From Polynucleobacter nymphae (GTDB taxonomy: Bacteria; Pseudomonadota; Gammaproteobacteria; Burkholderiales; Burkholderiaceae): a stretch of DNA of 64,000 bases. The DNA lies in NCBI RefSeq assembly GCF_018882155.1, contig NZ_JACVPA010000001.1, positions 1,488,001 to 1,552,000 on the forward strand, read 5' to 3'. Below, piece by piece: positions 53,635-64,000 of this stretch (the stretch's first letter is position 1; the number at the start of each line of letters is the position of its first letter). Made by a program: the position numbers and the translations under genes. Under the pieces are notes generated by a model that saw nothing but the letters and a program-made list of their open reading frames with translations, was not told the origin of the DNA and did no database searches.

Positions 53635-54247
53635 TAATCTTATTCATGCGGCAAAACAAGATTAAGTCAGCAATATTATTGATGCCAAGCTTGTCAAAAA
53701 CTCTAGTCTTATAAGTTGCTACAGTCTTATTGCTGATATGTAGTATGTCTGAAATTTGCTGATTGGTATTCCCTTTTCCAAGGTACTTCATGACTTGTAA
53801 CTCGCGATCAGAAATCAGCGCTAATTTATCGTTGTCACTTAATGAGCTATTACCGTTTTTTCCATGAGTAAAAAAGTTATAACCCTGTGAGATGGCAACG
53901 CAGGCAGCTAAGATAACATCCGCCCCAGCAGTTTTATTGACAAAGCCGTGTCCGCCAAGCGATCGAACTCTGCCGCCATATACAGCTTCATCCATGCTGG
54001 ATAGGACTAGAACCCTGACATCTGGATACATCAAGCCAATACGCCGAATGACATCAAAGCCATCAGTCTTAGGCATATCGAGATCCAGAATCACCATATT
54101 GGGATTTACCTCTTTCATGGACCGAAGACATTCTTCCCCATTCTGGGCTTGTCCTGCTATTTCAAATAACAGCTGATCTTGCAACATACTTTTAAGAGCC
54201 ATCAGCATAGCCGGATGGTCATCTACCAACATCACGCGTTTTCTCAT
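53624..54247 (-). CDS. NarL/BvgA-type response regulator
   Basis: 207 residues. The receiver has MLVDDHPAMLMALKSML and Asp55 in VILDLDMPKTDGFD. The C-terminal LuxR-type helix-turn-helix reads ISDRELQVMKYLGKGNTNQQ then ISNKTVATYKTRVFDKLG. It should take the phosphoryl group from the HPt domain of the neighbouring kinase. Its ATG overlaps the stop of the EAL-like gene upstream (TAATG), so the three genes are translated in series. Confidence 0.95.
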   Translation of the reverse strand: MRKRVMLVDDHPAMLMALKSMLQDQLLFEIAGQAQNGEECLRSMKEVNPNMVILDLDMPKTDGFDVIRRIGLMYPDVRVLVLSSMDEAVYGGRVRSLGGHGFVNKTAGADVILAACVAISQGYNFFTHGKNGNSSLSDNDKLALISDRELQVMKYLGKGNTNQQISDILHISNKTVATYKTRVFDKLGINNIADLILFCRMNKIIES

Positions 54248-55089
54248 TACTTGTCTCCATTTTGGTTTGGTTGTGGATGAGGGTGCAGCGAAAAAATAGC
54301 CTTAGCGATACGGCTATCATTAATCTGGAGCATCTGATGGCGACTGAGTGGAGACATCATCAAGCCTCCATAGCAATGATCTATTTGGAGAGCAGCTACG
54401 TGCTCTAGGTCTTTTACAAGGCCGACATTACTTGCATAAATTTGTGTGGGTGAATAGGGCGACTGTCTTAGTTGGTTAATCACGCTAGTCGACAACGTCT
54501 TATCACGAAGCTGACTCATGTCGATGTGAATTCCTTCCATTTGCATTTCAGAAATCCAGTGCAACTGCTCTATGCTTCCTGAGAAACTCATGAAGTGGAG
54601 CAAGACACCTAGTCTTCGCATCCGCAACAAGCCCTCCTTGTAAGCATCGGCAATATCCGGTTCGGGAAGTGATGGAACTCCCAATGCAATAAGACCTACT
54701 GGCAGTCTTGAGTTCAGTATCAGATCACTCAGAGCATCGATATAAGCACTTGAGGCTATTGCATGTGTTGGTACCGTGAGAATGCCGGTAATAAAGCGAC
54801 CGCTACGATGCCAGTAAGAAATCGTATCTAGGCCTTCCATGAATAAGCGCAGTAATTGCATATCAGAGGCTGTCAGTAATGGTCTAAATAAAGAGCTGGT
54901 CAGTTTTGTTCCCTTGCAGTTAAAAATGGGTTCATGGCTAATCGCTTGTCGCTTGGACCAGGATTGGTGTTCTTCTAGAGCCTGGCTACTAATGCCAAGC
55001 CAGGGTGCGCCACAGGTGTCGCGTACTTCTTGGAAGGGTTTGTTCTTCCATGCCTTTACAAGCGTGTACAGCCGGGATTTCGGGCTCAT
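54247..55089 (-). CDS. Degenerate EAL-domain protein (probably without phosphodiesterase activity)
   Basis: 280 residues from ATG 55089 with GGAG seven bases before. The fold follows an EAL domain: a HEPIFNCKGTKL start, LLRLFMEGLDTISYWHRSG, a GVLLHFMSFSGSIEQL helix and HIDMSQLRD. The catalytic ExL near the start, the DDFGTG loop and the lysine of the KxD motif are all missing or replaced, so it is unlikely to cleave cyclic di-GMP. Such proteins often act by binding partners or the nucleotide. It is the first gene of the phosphorelay operon, coupled to the response regulator by a TAATG overlap. Confidence 0.72.
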   Translation of the reverse strand: MSPKSRLYTLVKAWKNKPFQEVRDTCGAPWLGISSQALEEHQSWSKRQAISHEPIFNCKGTKLTSSLFRPLLTASDMQLLRLFMEGLDTISYWHRSGRFITGILTVPTHAIASSAYIDALSDLILNSRLPVGLIALGVPSLPEPDIADAYKEGLLRMRRLGVLLHFMSFSGSIEQLHWISEMQMEGIHIDMSQLRDKTLSTSVINQLRQSPYSPTQIYASNVGLVKDLEHVAALQIDHCYGGLMMSPLSRHQMLQINDSRIAKAIFSLHPHPQPNQNGDK

Positions 55090-55238
55090 CAGCAATCTCC
55101 AATCGGTGACTGTCCAGTCTAGGCAGGACGGATTGGAGCGGTAAGGGCTTAAAGCTGATTTATCTGTAGGAAACGACTTACCAGCCTGTCCAAATTATAA
55201 ATAGGGCCTAAATCCCTAGTAATTTATGGGCTTTACCC

Positions 55239-55268
55239 TTGAAATCTCGTGATTTGCACCTATATAAT
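55239..55268 (+). promoter_or_regulatory. Vegetative promoter of groESL
   Basis: TTGAAA (55239-55244), an 18-base spacer and TATAAT (55263-55268). The preceding C gives CTTGAAA, also the -35 of sigma32, but no clear sigma32 -10 (CCCCAT) is present. The transcript would start inside the CIRCE element. Confidence 0.82.
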
Positions 55269-55294
55269 CAGCACTCCCTACACGCGAGTGCTAA
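55268..55294 (+). promoter_or_regulatory. CIRCE element (HrcA operator)
   Basis: TCAGCACTC, a 9-base spacer, then GAGTGCTAA: the canonical TTAGCACTC-N9-GAGTGCTAA with one mismatch. It directly follows the TATAAT of the groES promoter. HrcA repression is established for such sites; hrcA is not in the window. Confidence 0.95.
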
Positions 55295-55404
55295 AAATGG
55301 CTCATTTTTAAGTGAATCTACCTTAGTTTTCGTGTGAAGAGATTATAAAGCATTGATTTATATAGAAATTTAATTAGTTAACACTTACTAACATAGGAGA
55401 AGAG

Positions 55405-55695
55405 ATGAATTTGCGTCCCTTACATGATCGCGTAATCATTAAGCGTTTAGATCAAGAATCAAAAACTGCATCCGGAATCATCATTCCTGACGCTGCAGCA
55501 GAGAAGCCTGATCAAGGTGAAGTTTTAGCAGTGGGCCCTGGTAAACGCGATGACAGCGGTAAATTAAATGCACCCGATCTCAAAATTGGCGATCGCGTGT
55601 TGTTCGGTAAATATGCAGGTCAAACAGTTAAGGTCGACGGCGATGAGCTTCTTGTCATGCGCGAAGAAGACATCATGGCTGTTGTGCAGAAGTAA
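55405..55695 (+). CDS. groES: Co-chaperonin GroES
   Basis: 96 residues: [15 protein letters not shown], the mobile-loop region [18 protein letters not shown] and [15 protein letters not shown]. It caps the GroEL ring. It has an AGGAGA ribosome site. The mRNA leader from the promoter is about 130 bases. groEL follows after 28 bases. Confidence 0.99.
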   Translation: MNLRPLHDRVIIKRLDQESKTASGIIIPDAAAEKPDQGEVLAVGPGKRDDSGKLNAPDLKIGDRVLFGKYAGQTVKVDGDELLVMREEDIMAVVQK

Positions 55696-55708
55696 TTTCA
55701 GTATTTAA

Positions 55709-57376
<1,668 letters not shown>

Positions 57377-57413
57377 TAGCTTTACCTCCTTAGCTTCCCG
57401 CTGAAGAAACGAG

Positions 57414-57445
57414 AGCGCCTGGTTCAAAAGACCGGGCGCTTTTTT
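57414..57445 (+). terminator. Intrinsic terminator of groESL
   Basis: A 10-bp stem (AGCGCCTGGT / ACCGGGCGCT, one G-T pair), a 7-base loop and a T-run. Confidence 0.9.
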
Positions 57446-57492
57446 GTTTGAGACGTACAATTTATTAAACACGAATTACCCTTAAATTGAGC

Positions 57493-59202
57493 ATGTCAGA
57501 ATTCGAAGATTTTAATGGCAAATATTGTATGAATAAAAATTTCTCCTCACAAATGCTAGAGATTATTAATCATATTAAAAATAACAAACTAAAAGAAAAT
57601 TCTGATCTTATTCTGTTATCAGTAAAAGAAGATCCCAGAAATCTAAATAATCTTTTCGAGCTTGGGGTCGATTGCGCTGAAAGCGGTAAGGTGAATGATG
57701 CATTAATAATCTTTGATTTATTAAAGGCATGCAATATTAATGACGCAAGAATTCCCTACAATTTGGGTTTTTTGTATACATTAAAAAATGACTATCAAAG
57801 TGCATTAAGGAATTTTCATGATGCATATAAAATTTCCCCAAATGATTTAGATATACTGGTGAATTATGCTAGCACTCTCCATGAGCTCAAGCAATACGAT
57901 GATGCCATCCTCATCTTCGATAAAGCGCTAACGCTAGATCCAAATTGTGCTCAAGCTTTAACAAATAAAGGGGTTACCTTATTTGAACTGAAGCATTTTG
58001 ATGAAGCACTCTTTATTCATGATAAAGCGCTTAGTGTGGAGCCTCACAATTATGTGGCGTGGTCAAACAAAGGGAATGCGCTAAGTAAACTAAAGTATTT
58101 TGATGAAGCTATTATTTGCTTTGACAAAGCATTAATTTTAAAGCCTGATTACTATGATGCATGGATGCATAAAGGGTCAACCCTTTTTGAACTCCAGCGT
58201 CTGGATGAGGCTATTGCCAACTTCAATAATGCATTAAGAGCAAAACCAGATCACCACGAAGCAGCATGGAACAAAAGCTTAGCGCTGCTTTTGCTAGGGG
58301 ATTATCAGCATGGATTACCACTATACGAGAGTAGGTGGAGATCAAAGAGCATTAGTGAGATTGCAGAAAAACGCTCTTTTGATAAGCCTACTTGGCTTGG
58401 AATGGAGTCCCTGAATGGCAAAACAATTTTGCTTTATGGGGAGCAGGGTTTAGGGGACTTTATCCAGTTTTGCCGCTACGCTAAATTGGTTGCTGATTTA
58501 GGTGCTAAGGTGATTTTGGAGGTGCCCCAATCCCTTGCAATAGTATTGACTGACTTGGCAGGAGTTTCAGAGTTAGTAATTAAGGGTCAGGAGCTACCCC
58601 CTTTTGATTTTTGCTGCCCACTTCTCAGTCTGCCCCTGGCATTTAATACCAATGTTGCTAGCATTCCCGCAGAAAATGCTTATATTGCGAGTGATTCAAA
58701 TAAGGTATCTGAATGGGGTTCTAAATTAGGGCCAAAAACGAAAAAAAGAGTGGGTTTAGTTTGGAGCAGTATCTCTAGCTTTCAGCATGATTCAAAAAGA
58801 AGTTTGCTACTGTCAGATTTTGTAAAGGCGCTTCCTACCGAAGGGTATGAATATATCTGTTTACAAAAAGAAATCAAAGATTGCGATAAAGAATTTTTTA
58901 GAGAATATAAAAATATTCAATATTATGGCGACCAACTCAATGATTTTAGTGATACTGCCGCTTTAATTGAATGCGTTGATTTAGTTATCAGTAGTTGTAC
59001 TAGCGTTCCTCACTTAAGTGCAGCGATGGGTAAAGAAACTTGGGTTATCGTACCTTATGTACCAGATTGGCGATGGCTGTTAGATAGGGAAGATAGTCCA
59101 TGGTACCCATCAGTGAAGTTGTACAGACAGTCAGCTATAAATGATTGGAGTGGTGTGCTGGAGAGAGTGCGAAAAGATTTGGCTGGTACCCTCTTAGGAT
59201 AG
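57493..59202 (+). CDS. TPR protein with GT9-like glycosyltransferase domain (copy 2, chimeric)
   Basis: 569 residues from ATG 57493 (ATG 57529 and TTG 57487 are also in frame; none has a clear ribosome site). Residues 1-250 are about six TPR units. Residues 251-569 are the GT9-like domain, identical to copy 1 at 32247. The N-terminus differs from copy 1 and instead resembles the GT41 protein: both have RIPYNLGF in the third unit, after LIIFDLL or LTIFQCL. So this gene is a mosaic. It lies just after the groESL terminator and is AT-rich. Function as for copy 1: probable transfer of a sugar, acceptor perhaps chosen by the TPR array. Confidence 0.85.
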   Translation: MSEFEDFNGKYCMNKNFSSQMLEIINHIKNNKLKENSDLILLSVKEDPRNLNNLFELGVDCAESGKVNDALIIFDLLKACNINDARIPYNLGFLYTLKNDYQSALRNFHDAYKISPNDLDILVNYASTLHELKQYDDAILIFDKALTLDPNCAQALTNKGVTLFELKHFDEALFIHDKALSVEPHNYVAWSNKGNALSKLKYFDEAIICFDKALILKPDYYDAWMHKGSTLFELQRLDEAIANFNNALRAKPDHHEAAWNKSLALLLLGDYQHGLPLYESRWRSKSISEIAEKRSFDKPTWLGMESLNGKTILLYGEQGLGDFIQFCRYAKLVADLGAKVILEVPQSLAIVLTDLAGVSELVIKGQELPPFDFCCPLLSLPLAFNTNVASIPAENAYIASDSNKVSEWGSKLGPKTKKRVGLVWSSISSFQHDSKRSLLLSDFVKALPTEGYEYICLQKEIKDCDKEFFREYKNIQYYGDQLNDFSDTAALIECVDLVISSCTSVPHLSAAMGKETWVIVPYVPDWRWLLDREDSPWYPSVKLYRQSAINDWSGVLERVRKDLAGTLLG

Positions 59203-59249
59203 TTAGCTTAATTGAGCTGATTGATCGGCCCACTAGACTGGAGGCGATA
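58243..59249. repeat. 1,007-bp exact long repeat, copy 2
   Basis: Identical to 32757-33763 as far as I can read. The identity begins within a TPR codon run (AAACCAGATCACC) and stops 47 bases after the stop codon. Sequence outside differs completely at the right edge and is only distantly related at the left. Confidence 0.95.
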
Positions 59250-59270
59250 ATTTAAATGGTTTTTAAAACC

Positions 59271-60005
59271 TTAAATGTCTTTTAGCGAAGACCAATCAAA
59301 CAAGGGCGATAGCCAAGCCGTCTCTGTGTGAGTGGCAAGTCCGGGTATAGGTGTCGCAATTCTTCTGCCACGCTGCTGAAGTGCCATAAAGGCTTGGTAG
59401 TCATGTGGATGATTTCCACCGCAGTACTCCAACCAAATTGGAAGATCTTCTAAAATTGTTTTAGCCTTAGCTGCAAAAGTAAGGGTTGTAGAGTTTGTAT
59501 ATTTCCAATGAGAGTTTGGGGTCAGGAAAATCCCTGTTTTTTCAACCCCTTCATCCGTAATTGCAGGATTGCCTCCATTAGCTGGCGGCATATATTTATC
59601 AGGATGATCATAAAGACTAATGTAATCAGCGCGGTTTAATCCTTCTAGCGTGACGATATTATTCATTTTCTGAGTATCAGTATCTAAGGCATTACTCTTA
59701 AATAAATAGTCATCTTCTTGAAAAACAACAATATCTTCCACCGATATTTGTTTTAAAAGTTGCAGTTGGAGTTTAAAACTTGCTCCATTAGAGCCAGTAT
59801 TTACCTCAAGTAAGTGCGCATTCTTAGGTAAATTTCCTATTAAAAACTTTTTAAGTTGGGCGTTAACATTGTCAGCAATTACGAAGACAGTATCAGAAGG
59901 GGTTGGGAAATTTTTGCAAAAATTTAGAAAGCAAAATTCTTTTGTAGCGATATCCAGCCGTTTCTTTTGATAGGAATTATCGCTAATTCTATAGAAAAAA
60001 TTCAT
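59271..60005 (-). CDS. Glycosyltransferase-like protein of unknown specificity
   Basis: 244 residues. An acidic FQEDDYLFK segment in the middle looks like the metal-binding DxD of GT-A enzymes, followed by HPDKYMPPANGGNP, a HWKYTNSTTLTFAAKA helix and a C-terminal HTETAWLSPLF. I do not recognise the family by name. It faces the TPR/GT9-like gene copy 2, 21 bases beyond the end of the repeat. The AT-rich base use resembles the TPR genes, which supports a shared glycan function. Confidence 0.6.
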   Translation of the reverse strand: MNFFYRISDNSYQKKRLDIATKEFCFLNFCKNFPTPSDTVFVIADNVNAQLKKFLIGNLPKNAHLLEVNTGSNGASFKLQLQLLKQISVEDIVVFQEDDYLFKSNALDTDTQKMNNIVTLEGLNRADYISLYDHPDKYMPPANGGNPAITDEGVEKTGIFLTPNSHWKYTNSTTLTFAAKAKTILEDLPIWLEYCGGNHPHDYQAFMALQQRGRRIATPIPGLATHTETAWLSPLFDWSSLKDI

Positions 60006-60183
60006 ATTAATAATGTATGGTTTTAATTATCCGAAACAAGAGGCTAACATTTTTATGCTGTGGGCTTGCCACTGCCATGGCGATTTCGTATTGAAACCAT
60101 GTTTTTCTATCCTAGCTTTACAGCAATTTGACAAGCCCTAATTTATTTCCCTAGAAAGCCTTACTAGCCAAGACACCTACGTC

Positions 60184-61551
60184 TCACGAAACAGCCTTGA
60201 CCATATCCTCAACAACCTTCTTCGCATCACCGAAGACCATCATAGTTTTATCCATGTAGAAGAGCTCGTTATCTAAGCCAGCGTAACCAGCAGCCATAGA
60301 GCGTTTATTGACGATAATGGTTTTGGCTTTGAAGGCCTCTAAGATTGGCATCCCAAAGATCGGGCTGCCTGGAGTGCGCGCAGCTGGGTTAACGACGTCG
60401 TTTGCACCAAGCACTAACACTACGTCAGCCTGACCAAAGTCACTATTGATATCTTCCATCTCAAACACTTGGTCATAGGGTACTTCAGCTTCAGCTAAGA
60501 GTACGTTCATATGTCCAGGCATGCGACCAGCTACGGGGTGAATTGCATACTTCACAGTAACGCCATGATGAGTCAATTTTTCAGTTAACTCTTTAAGAGC
60601 ATGCTGTGCGCGGGCAACTGCTAATCCATATCCAGGAACAATAATGACGGTGTCAGCATTTTCCATGAGGAATGCCGCATCTTCTGGCGATCCAGTTTTA
60701 TAGTTCTTAGGGGAGCCATCGTCAGCCCCGCCAGTAGCAGCCTCAGCACCGAAGCCGCCGAGCAATACGGCAACGATCGAGCGATTCATCGCCTTACACA
60801 TGATGTAAGACAGAATCGCACCTGAAGAACCCACGCAAGCGCCAGCAATAATCAAAACTGGGTTGTTCAAAGTGAAACCAATGCCTGCTGCAGCCCAACC
60901 AGAATAGCTGTTAAGCATAGATACTACAACCGGCATATCAGCGCCGCCGATAGGAATAATTAAGGTCACACCCAACACCAAGGCAATCGCACACATCGCC
61001 AAGAAAGCAGCGTGGCTATCACCCATGTAATAAGCAATGCCTGCACCAACCATAGAAATAGCTAGGATCAAGTTAAGCAAGTGTTGGCCAGAGAAGGTGA
61101 CTGGTTTACCGCTTACCTTGCCAGACAATTTGCCGAAAGCAATCACAGAAGCAGTAAAGGTAATCGCACCAATAAATGCGCCAATAAAGAGCTCAATTTT
61201 TTGGGCGCCAGTATGGGCTTGCGCGGGATTGAATACGGCAGCAATGGCAATCAAGACTGCTGACAAGCCTACGAATGAGTGCATCAATGCCACGAGCTCA
61301 GGCATCTTGGTCATTTGCACTTGTTTAGCTGCAATCATGCCGATAATTGCGCCGCCGACAACAGCACCAATGATGAGGCTAAAGACTGGCTTAAAGTCAG
61401 GAATAAAGAATGTCGTAATGACAGCCAGCAGCATACCAATCATGCCAAACATATTGCCTTGGCGAGAGGTAGTAGGCGAGGAGAGTCCACGCAATGCGAG
61501 GATGAACAGCACCGAGGAAATGAGATATGAAATTGCAGTTATGTTTGACAT
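60184..61551 (-). CDS. pntB: NAD(P) transhydrogenase subunit beta
   Basis: 455 residues. About nine membrane spans occupy the first 270 residues. A soluble NADP-binding domain follows (IIVPGYGLAVARAQHAL, HPVAGRMPGHMNVLLAEA, VLVLGANDVVNPA). It exchanges hydride between NADH and NADP+ while protons cross the inner membrane. It is the last gene of pntA-pntAB-pntB; the middle gene ends 33 bases before it. Confidence 0.97.
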   Translation of the reverse strand: MSNITAISYLISSVLFILALRGLSSPTTSRQGNMFGMIGMLLAVITTFFIPDFKPVFSLIIGAVVGGAIIGMIAAKQVQMTKMPELVALMHSFVGLSAVLIAIAAVFNPAQAHTGAQKIELFIGAFIGAITFTASVIAFGKLSGKVSGKPVTFSGQHLLNLILAISMVGAGIAYYMGDSHAAFLAMCAIALVLGVTLIIPIGGADMPVVVSMLNSYSGWAAAGIGFTLNNPVLIIAGACVGSSGAILSYIMCKAMNRSIVAVLLGGFGAEAATGGADDGSPKNYKTGSPEDAAFLMENADTVIIVPGYGLAVARAQHALKELTEKLTHHGVTVKYAIHPVAGRMPGHMNVLLAEAEVPYDQVFEMEDINSDFGQADVVLVLGANDVVNPAARTPGSPIFGMPILEAFKAKTIIVNKRSMAAGYAGLDNELFYMDKTMMVFGDAKKVVEDMVKAVS

Positions 61552-61584
61552 AAGTTTGGTCTCTATGTAGATCTTGTTCTAGTT

Positions 61585-61923
61585 TTATTTAGTTCCAGCC
61601 GCATCTGCTTTGGGTGTTTTCTTCTTAAACATCTCGAGCATGCGTCGGGTGACCATAAAGCCACCAAAAATATTGATTGAAGCTAGGAATACTGCAACTG
61701 CACCAATGATGCTAGTGAGGGTTATTTCATCGCCACCAATGACTTCAGTTTGCAGAAGCGCGCCAACAATAATAATTCCGGAGATGGCATTAGTAACGGC
61801 CATCAATGGAGTATGTAATGCAGGAGTAACGTTCCAAACCACGTGGTAACCAACAAAAATGGCCAATACAAACACAGTGATGTTTTGGACTGTGAGGATG
61901 CTTTGAAAAGCAGCGAGATCCAT
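61585..61923 (-). CDS. pntAB: NAD(P) transhydrogenase membrane subunit (alpha part 2)
   Basis: 112 residues with about three spans ([48 protein letters not shown]) that in E. coli form the C-terminus of PntA. The split alpha subunit is common in alpha- and betaproteobacteria. AAGGAAA precedes the ATG. Confidence 0.95.
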   Translation of the reverse strand: MDLAAFQSILTVQNITVFVLAIFVGYHVVWNVTPALHTPLMAVTNAISGIIIVGALLQTEVIGGDEITLTSIIGAVAVFLASINIFGGFMVTRRMLEMFKKKTPKADAAGTK

Positions 61924-61951
61924 GATATTTCCTTAATCTAAATTTGTTCTA

Positions 61952-63082
61952 TTAGTTTTTACGGACAGCTTGACCATCACGACACATTAAGCAGGCAGTA
62001 ACGATATCGTCAGCAGCAGGAATAACCAACTTTGCGTCTTTATCAACAATGAGTTTCATGAAGTCGATCAAGTTACGTGCATAGAGTGCTGATGCATCTG
62101 CTGCAACCATGCTTGCAAGATTGGTATAGCCAACAATTTTTACGCCATTCACTTCAACAATTTTGTCAGCTTGAGTGAGTGGGCAGTTACCGGAACCATT
62201 TTCACCTTTACCTGCTGCAATATCAATCACGATAGAGCCGGGCTTCATATTGGCGACGGTATCACTGTGCAATAAGACTGGTGGCTTACGGCCTGGGATT
62301 AATGCGGTAGTAATCACAATGTCAGCTTGTTGAGCGCGCTCTGCAACTAAAGTGGCTTGACGTTTCATCCAAGCTTCTGGCATCGGGCGAGCATAGCCAC
62401 CGACGCCTTTAGCGATTTCACGCTCCTCATCAGTTTCATAGGGAACATCAACAAATTTACCGCCCAAGGATTCGATTTGCTCTTTAGCGGCAGGGCGCAC
62501 ATCAGATGCTTCAATAACAGCACCTAAACGTTTAGCAGTTGCGATAGCCTGCAAGCCAGCAACTCCGGCACCTAAAATGAGTACGCGAGCCGCTTTAACG
62601 GTGCCAGCGGCTGTCATTAACATTGGCATAAAGCGTTGATATTCATTTGCAGCAATCATCACTGCTTTATATCCAGCAATATTTGCTTGTGAAGACAAGA
62701 CATCCATACTCTGTGCGCGAGTAGTACGAGGCGCTGCTTCTAATGAGAATGCTGTTACACCTTGTGCAGCCATTGCAGCAATGTTGTCGTTATCAAACGG
62801 ATCAAGCATGCCGATCAGCACACTGCCAGATTGAATTTGCTTAAGCTCAGCCGCTTCAGGAGCGCGTACCTTTAAAACAATTTCTGCACCAAATGCATCA
62901 GCAGCACTGCCAATGGTGGCACCTACAGCTTCATATGCGGAGTCTGGTTGACTGGCCTGAACGCCGGCACCCTTCTGCATAAGGACGCTATGACCTTGGC
63001 CGATCAGTTTTTTTACGGTTTCTGGCGTGGCGGCTACTCGAGTTTCCCCAGGCCTTGTTTCTAGCGGCACTCCTATGCGCAT
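61952..63082 (-). CDS. pntA: NAD(P) transhydrogenase alpha subunit, NAD-binding part
   Basis: 376 residues. MRIGVPLETRPGETRVAATP at the start, then VLILGAGVAGLQAIATAKRLG (NAD site) and DIAAGKGENGSGNCPLT. It binds NAD(H) on the cytosolic face. The membrane part is the next gene, 28 bases downstream. A GGAGA ribosome site precedes the ATG. It is divergent from mnmA. Confidence 0.97.
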   Translation of the reverse strand: MRIGVPLETRPGETRVAATPETVKKLIGQGHSVLMQKGAGVQASQPDSAYEAVGATIGSAADAFGAEIVLKVRAPEAAELKQIQSGSVLIGMLDPFDNDNIAAMAAQGVTAFSLEAAPRTTRAQSMDVLSSQANIAGYKAVMIAANEYQRFMPMLMTAAGTVKAARVLILGAGVAGLQAIATAKRLGAVIEASDVRPAAKEQIESLGGKFVDVPYETDEEREIAKGVGGYARPMPEAWMKRQATLVAERAQQADIVITTALIPGRKPPVLLHSDTVANMKPGSIVIDIAAGKGENGSGNCPLTQADKIVEVNGVKIVGYTNLASMVAADASALYARNLIDFMKLIVDKDAKLVIPAADDIVTACLMCRDGQAVRKN

Positions 63083-63210
63083 GGCATGTCTCCAAAAGCA
63101 AAATTTTTAAAAGTCTATTTTATAGATAAACAGGGTAGGTTTTACCTATTTACTGAGTCCCCAGGTCTGCCGGCTATGGTTTTGCCTAAAATCCTGTGAA
63201 GTCTGGTTGA

Positions 63211-64000
<790 letters not shown>

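Noticed and set aside
60055-60141. 28-residue frame starting MLWACHCHGD between the glycosyltransferase-like gene and pntB
   Set aside because: It has a weak GAGG upstream, but there is no family resemblance and it is easily chance.

Overview
The window looks like a chromosomal segment of a small-genome freshwater betaproteobacterium. Polynucleobacter (Burkholderiaceae) is my best guess. Pointers are a Bug-type tripartite-tricarboxylate receptor, an MHS transporter with an extra periplasmic domain, adjacent pgk-pyk-fba and purC-purE-purK runs, a three-piece pntA/pntAB/pntB set, a BvgAS-like phosphorelay and moderate-to-low GC. The genus call is inference; no rRNA is present.

Region 1 (1-25 kb) is a mosaic of uptake and catabolic genes. 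It starts with a partial Rap1a/Tai-like protein, an ammonium transporter, a gamma-carbonic-anhydrase-like protein, a Bug receptor and an SDR. Next comes an Lrp regulator divergent from a two-gene 2-oxoacid dehydrogenase unit: an E2 without a lipoyl domain, then a full AceE-type E1. A SAF-domain oxidoreductase, a LysR regulator and a class II aldolase-like protein follow. Two glycosyltransferases interrupt the series. The next unit is a GntR regulator divergent from a Rieske oxygenase plus stand-alone ferredoxin, with a long palindrome between them. After it lie a ketopantoate-reductase-like protein, a maleylacetoacetate-isomerase-like GST, a gamma-glutamyltransferase-family amidohydrolase, a complete TRAP transporter and an MHS permease.

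Region 2 (25-31.5 kb) is mostly housekeeping: a MOSC protein, a repetitive secreted protein, a Met-type tRNA with promoter and terminator, recA behind a near-ideal LexA box, recX with a strong hairpin inside its coding sequence, sucCD and a TerC protein.

Region 3 (31.5-36.4 kb) holds a type IV pilin followed by two large TPR glycosyltransferase genes. One has a GT9-like C-terminus and one a GT41 (O-GlcNAc-transferase-like) C-terminus. The GT9-like domain of the first recurs as a 1,007-bp copy, identical by eye, at 58.2-59.2 kb. There it is fused to a different TPR array whose N-terminus resembles that of the GT41 protein. This mosaic, recombining TPR-glycosyltransferase family is the most unusual thing in the window.

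Region 4 (36.5-51 kb) is core metabolism and envelope: moaC, a periplasmic M48 protease, a heptosyltransferase, ilvE, pgk-pyk-fba, purC-purE-purK, threonylcarbamoyl-AMP synthase and dacB. Region 5 (51-64 kb) has a BvgS-like hybrid kinase operon with a NarL-type regulator and a degenerate EAL protein, groESL behind a sigma70 promoter and CIRCE operator, the second TPR/GT9-like gene, another glycosyltransferase-like gene, the proton-translocating transhydrogenase and the start of mnmA. No insertion sequence, prophage or CRISPR array was seen.
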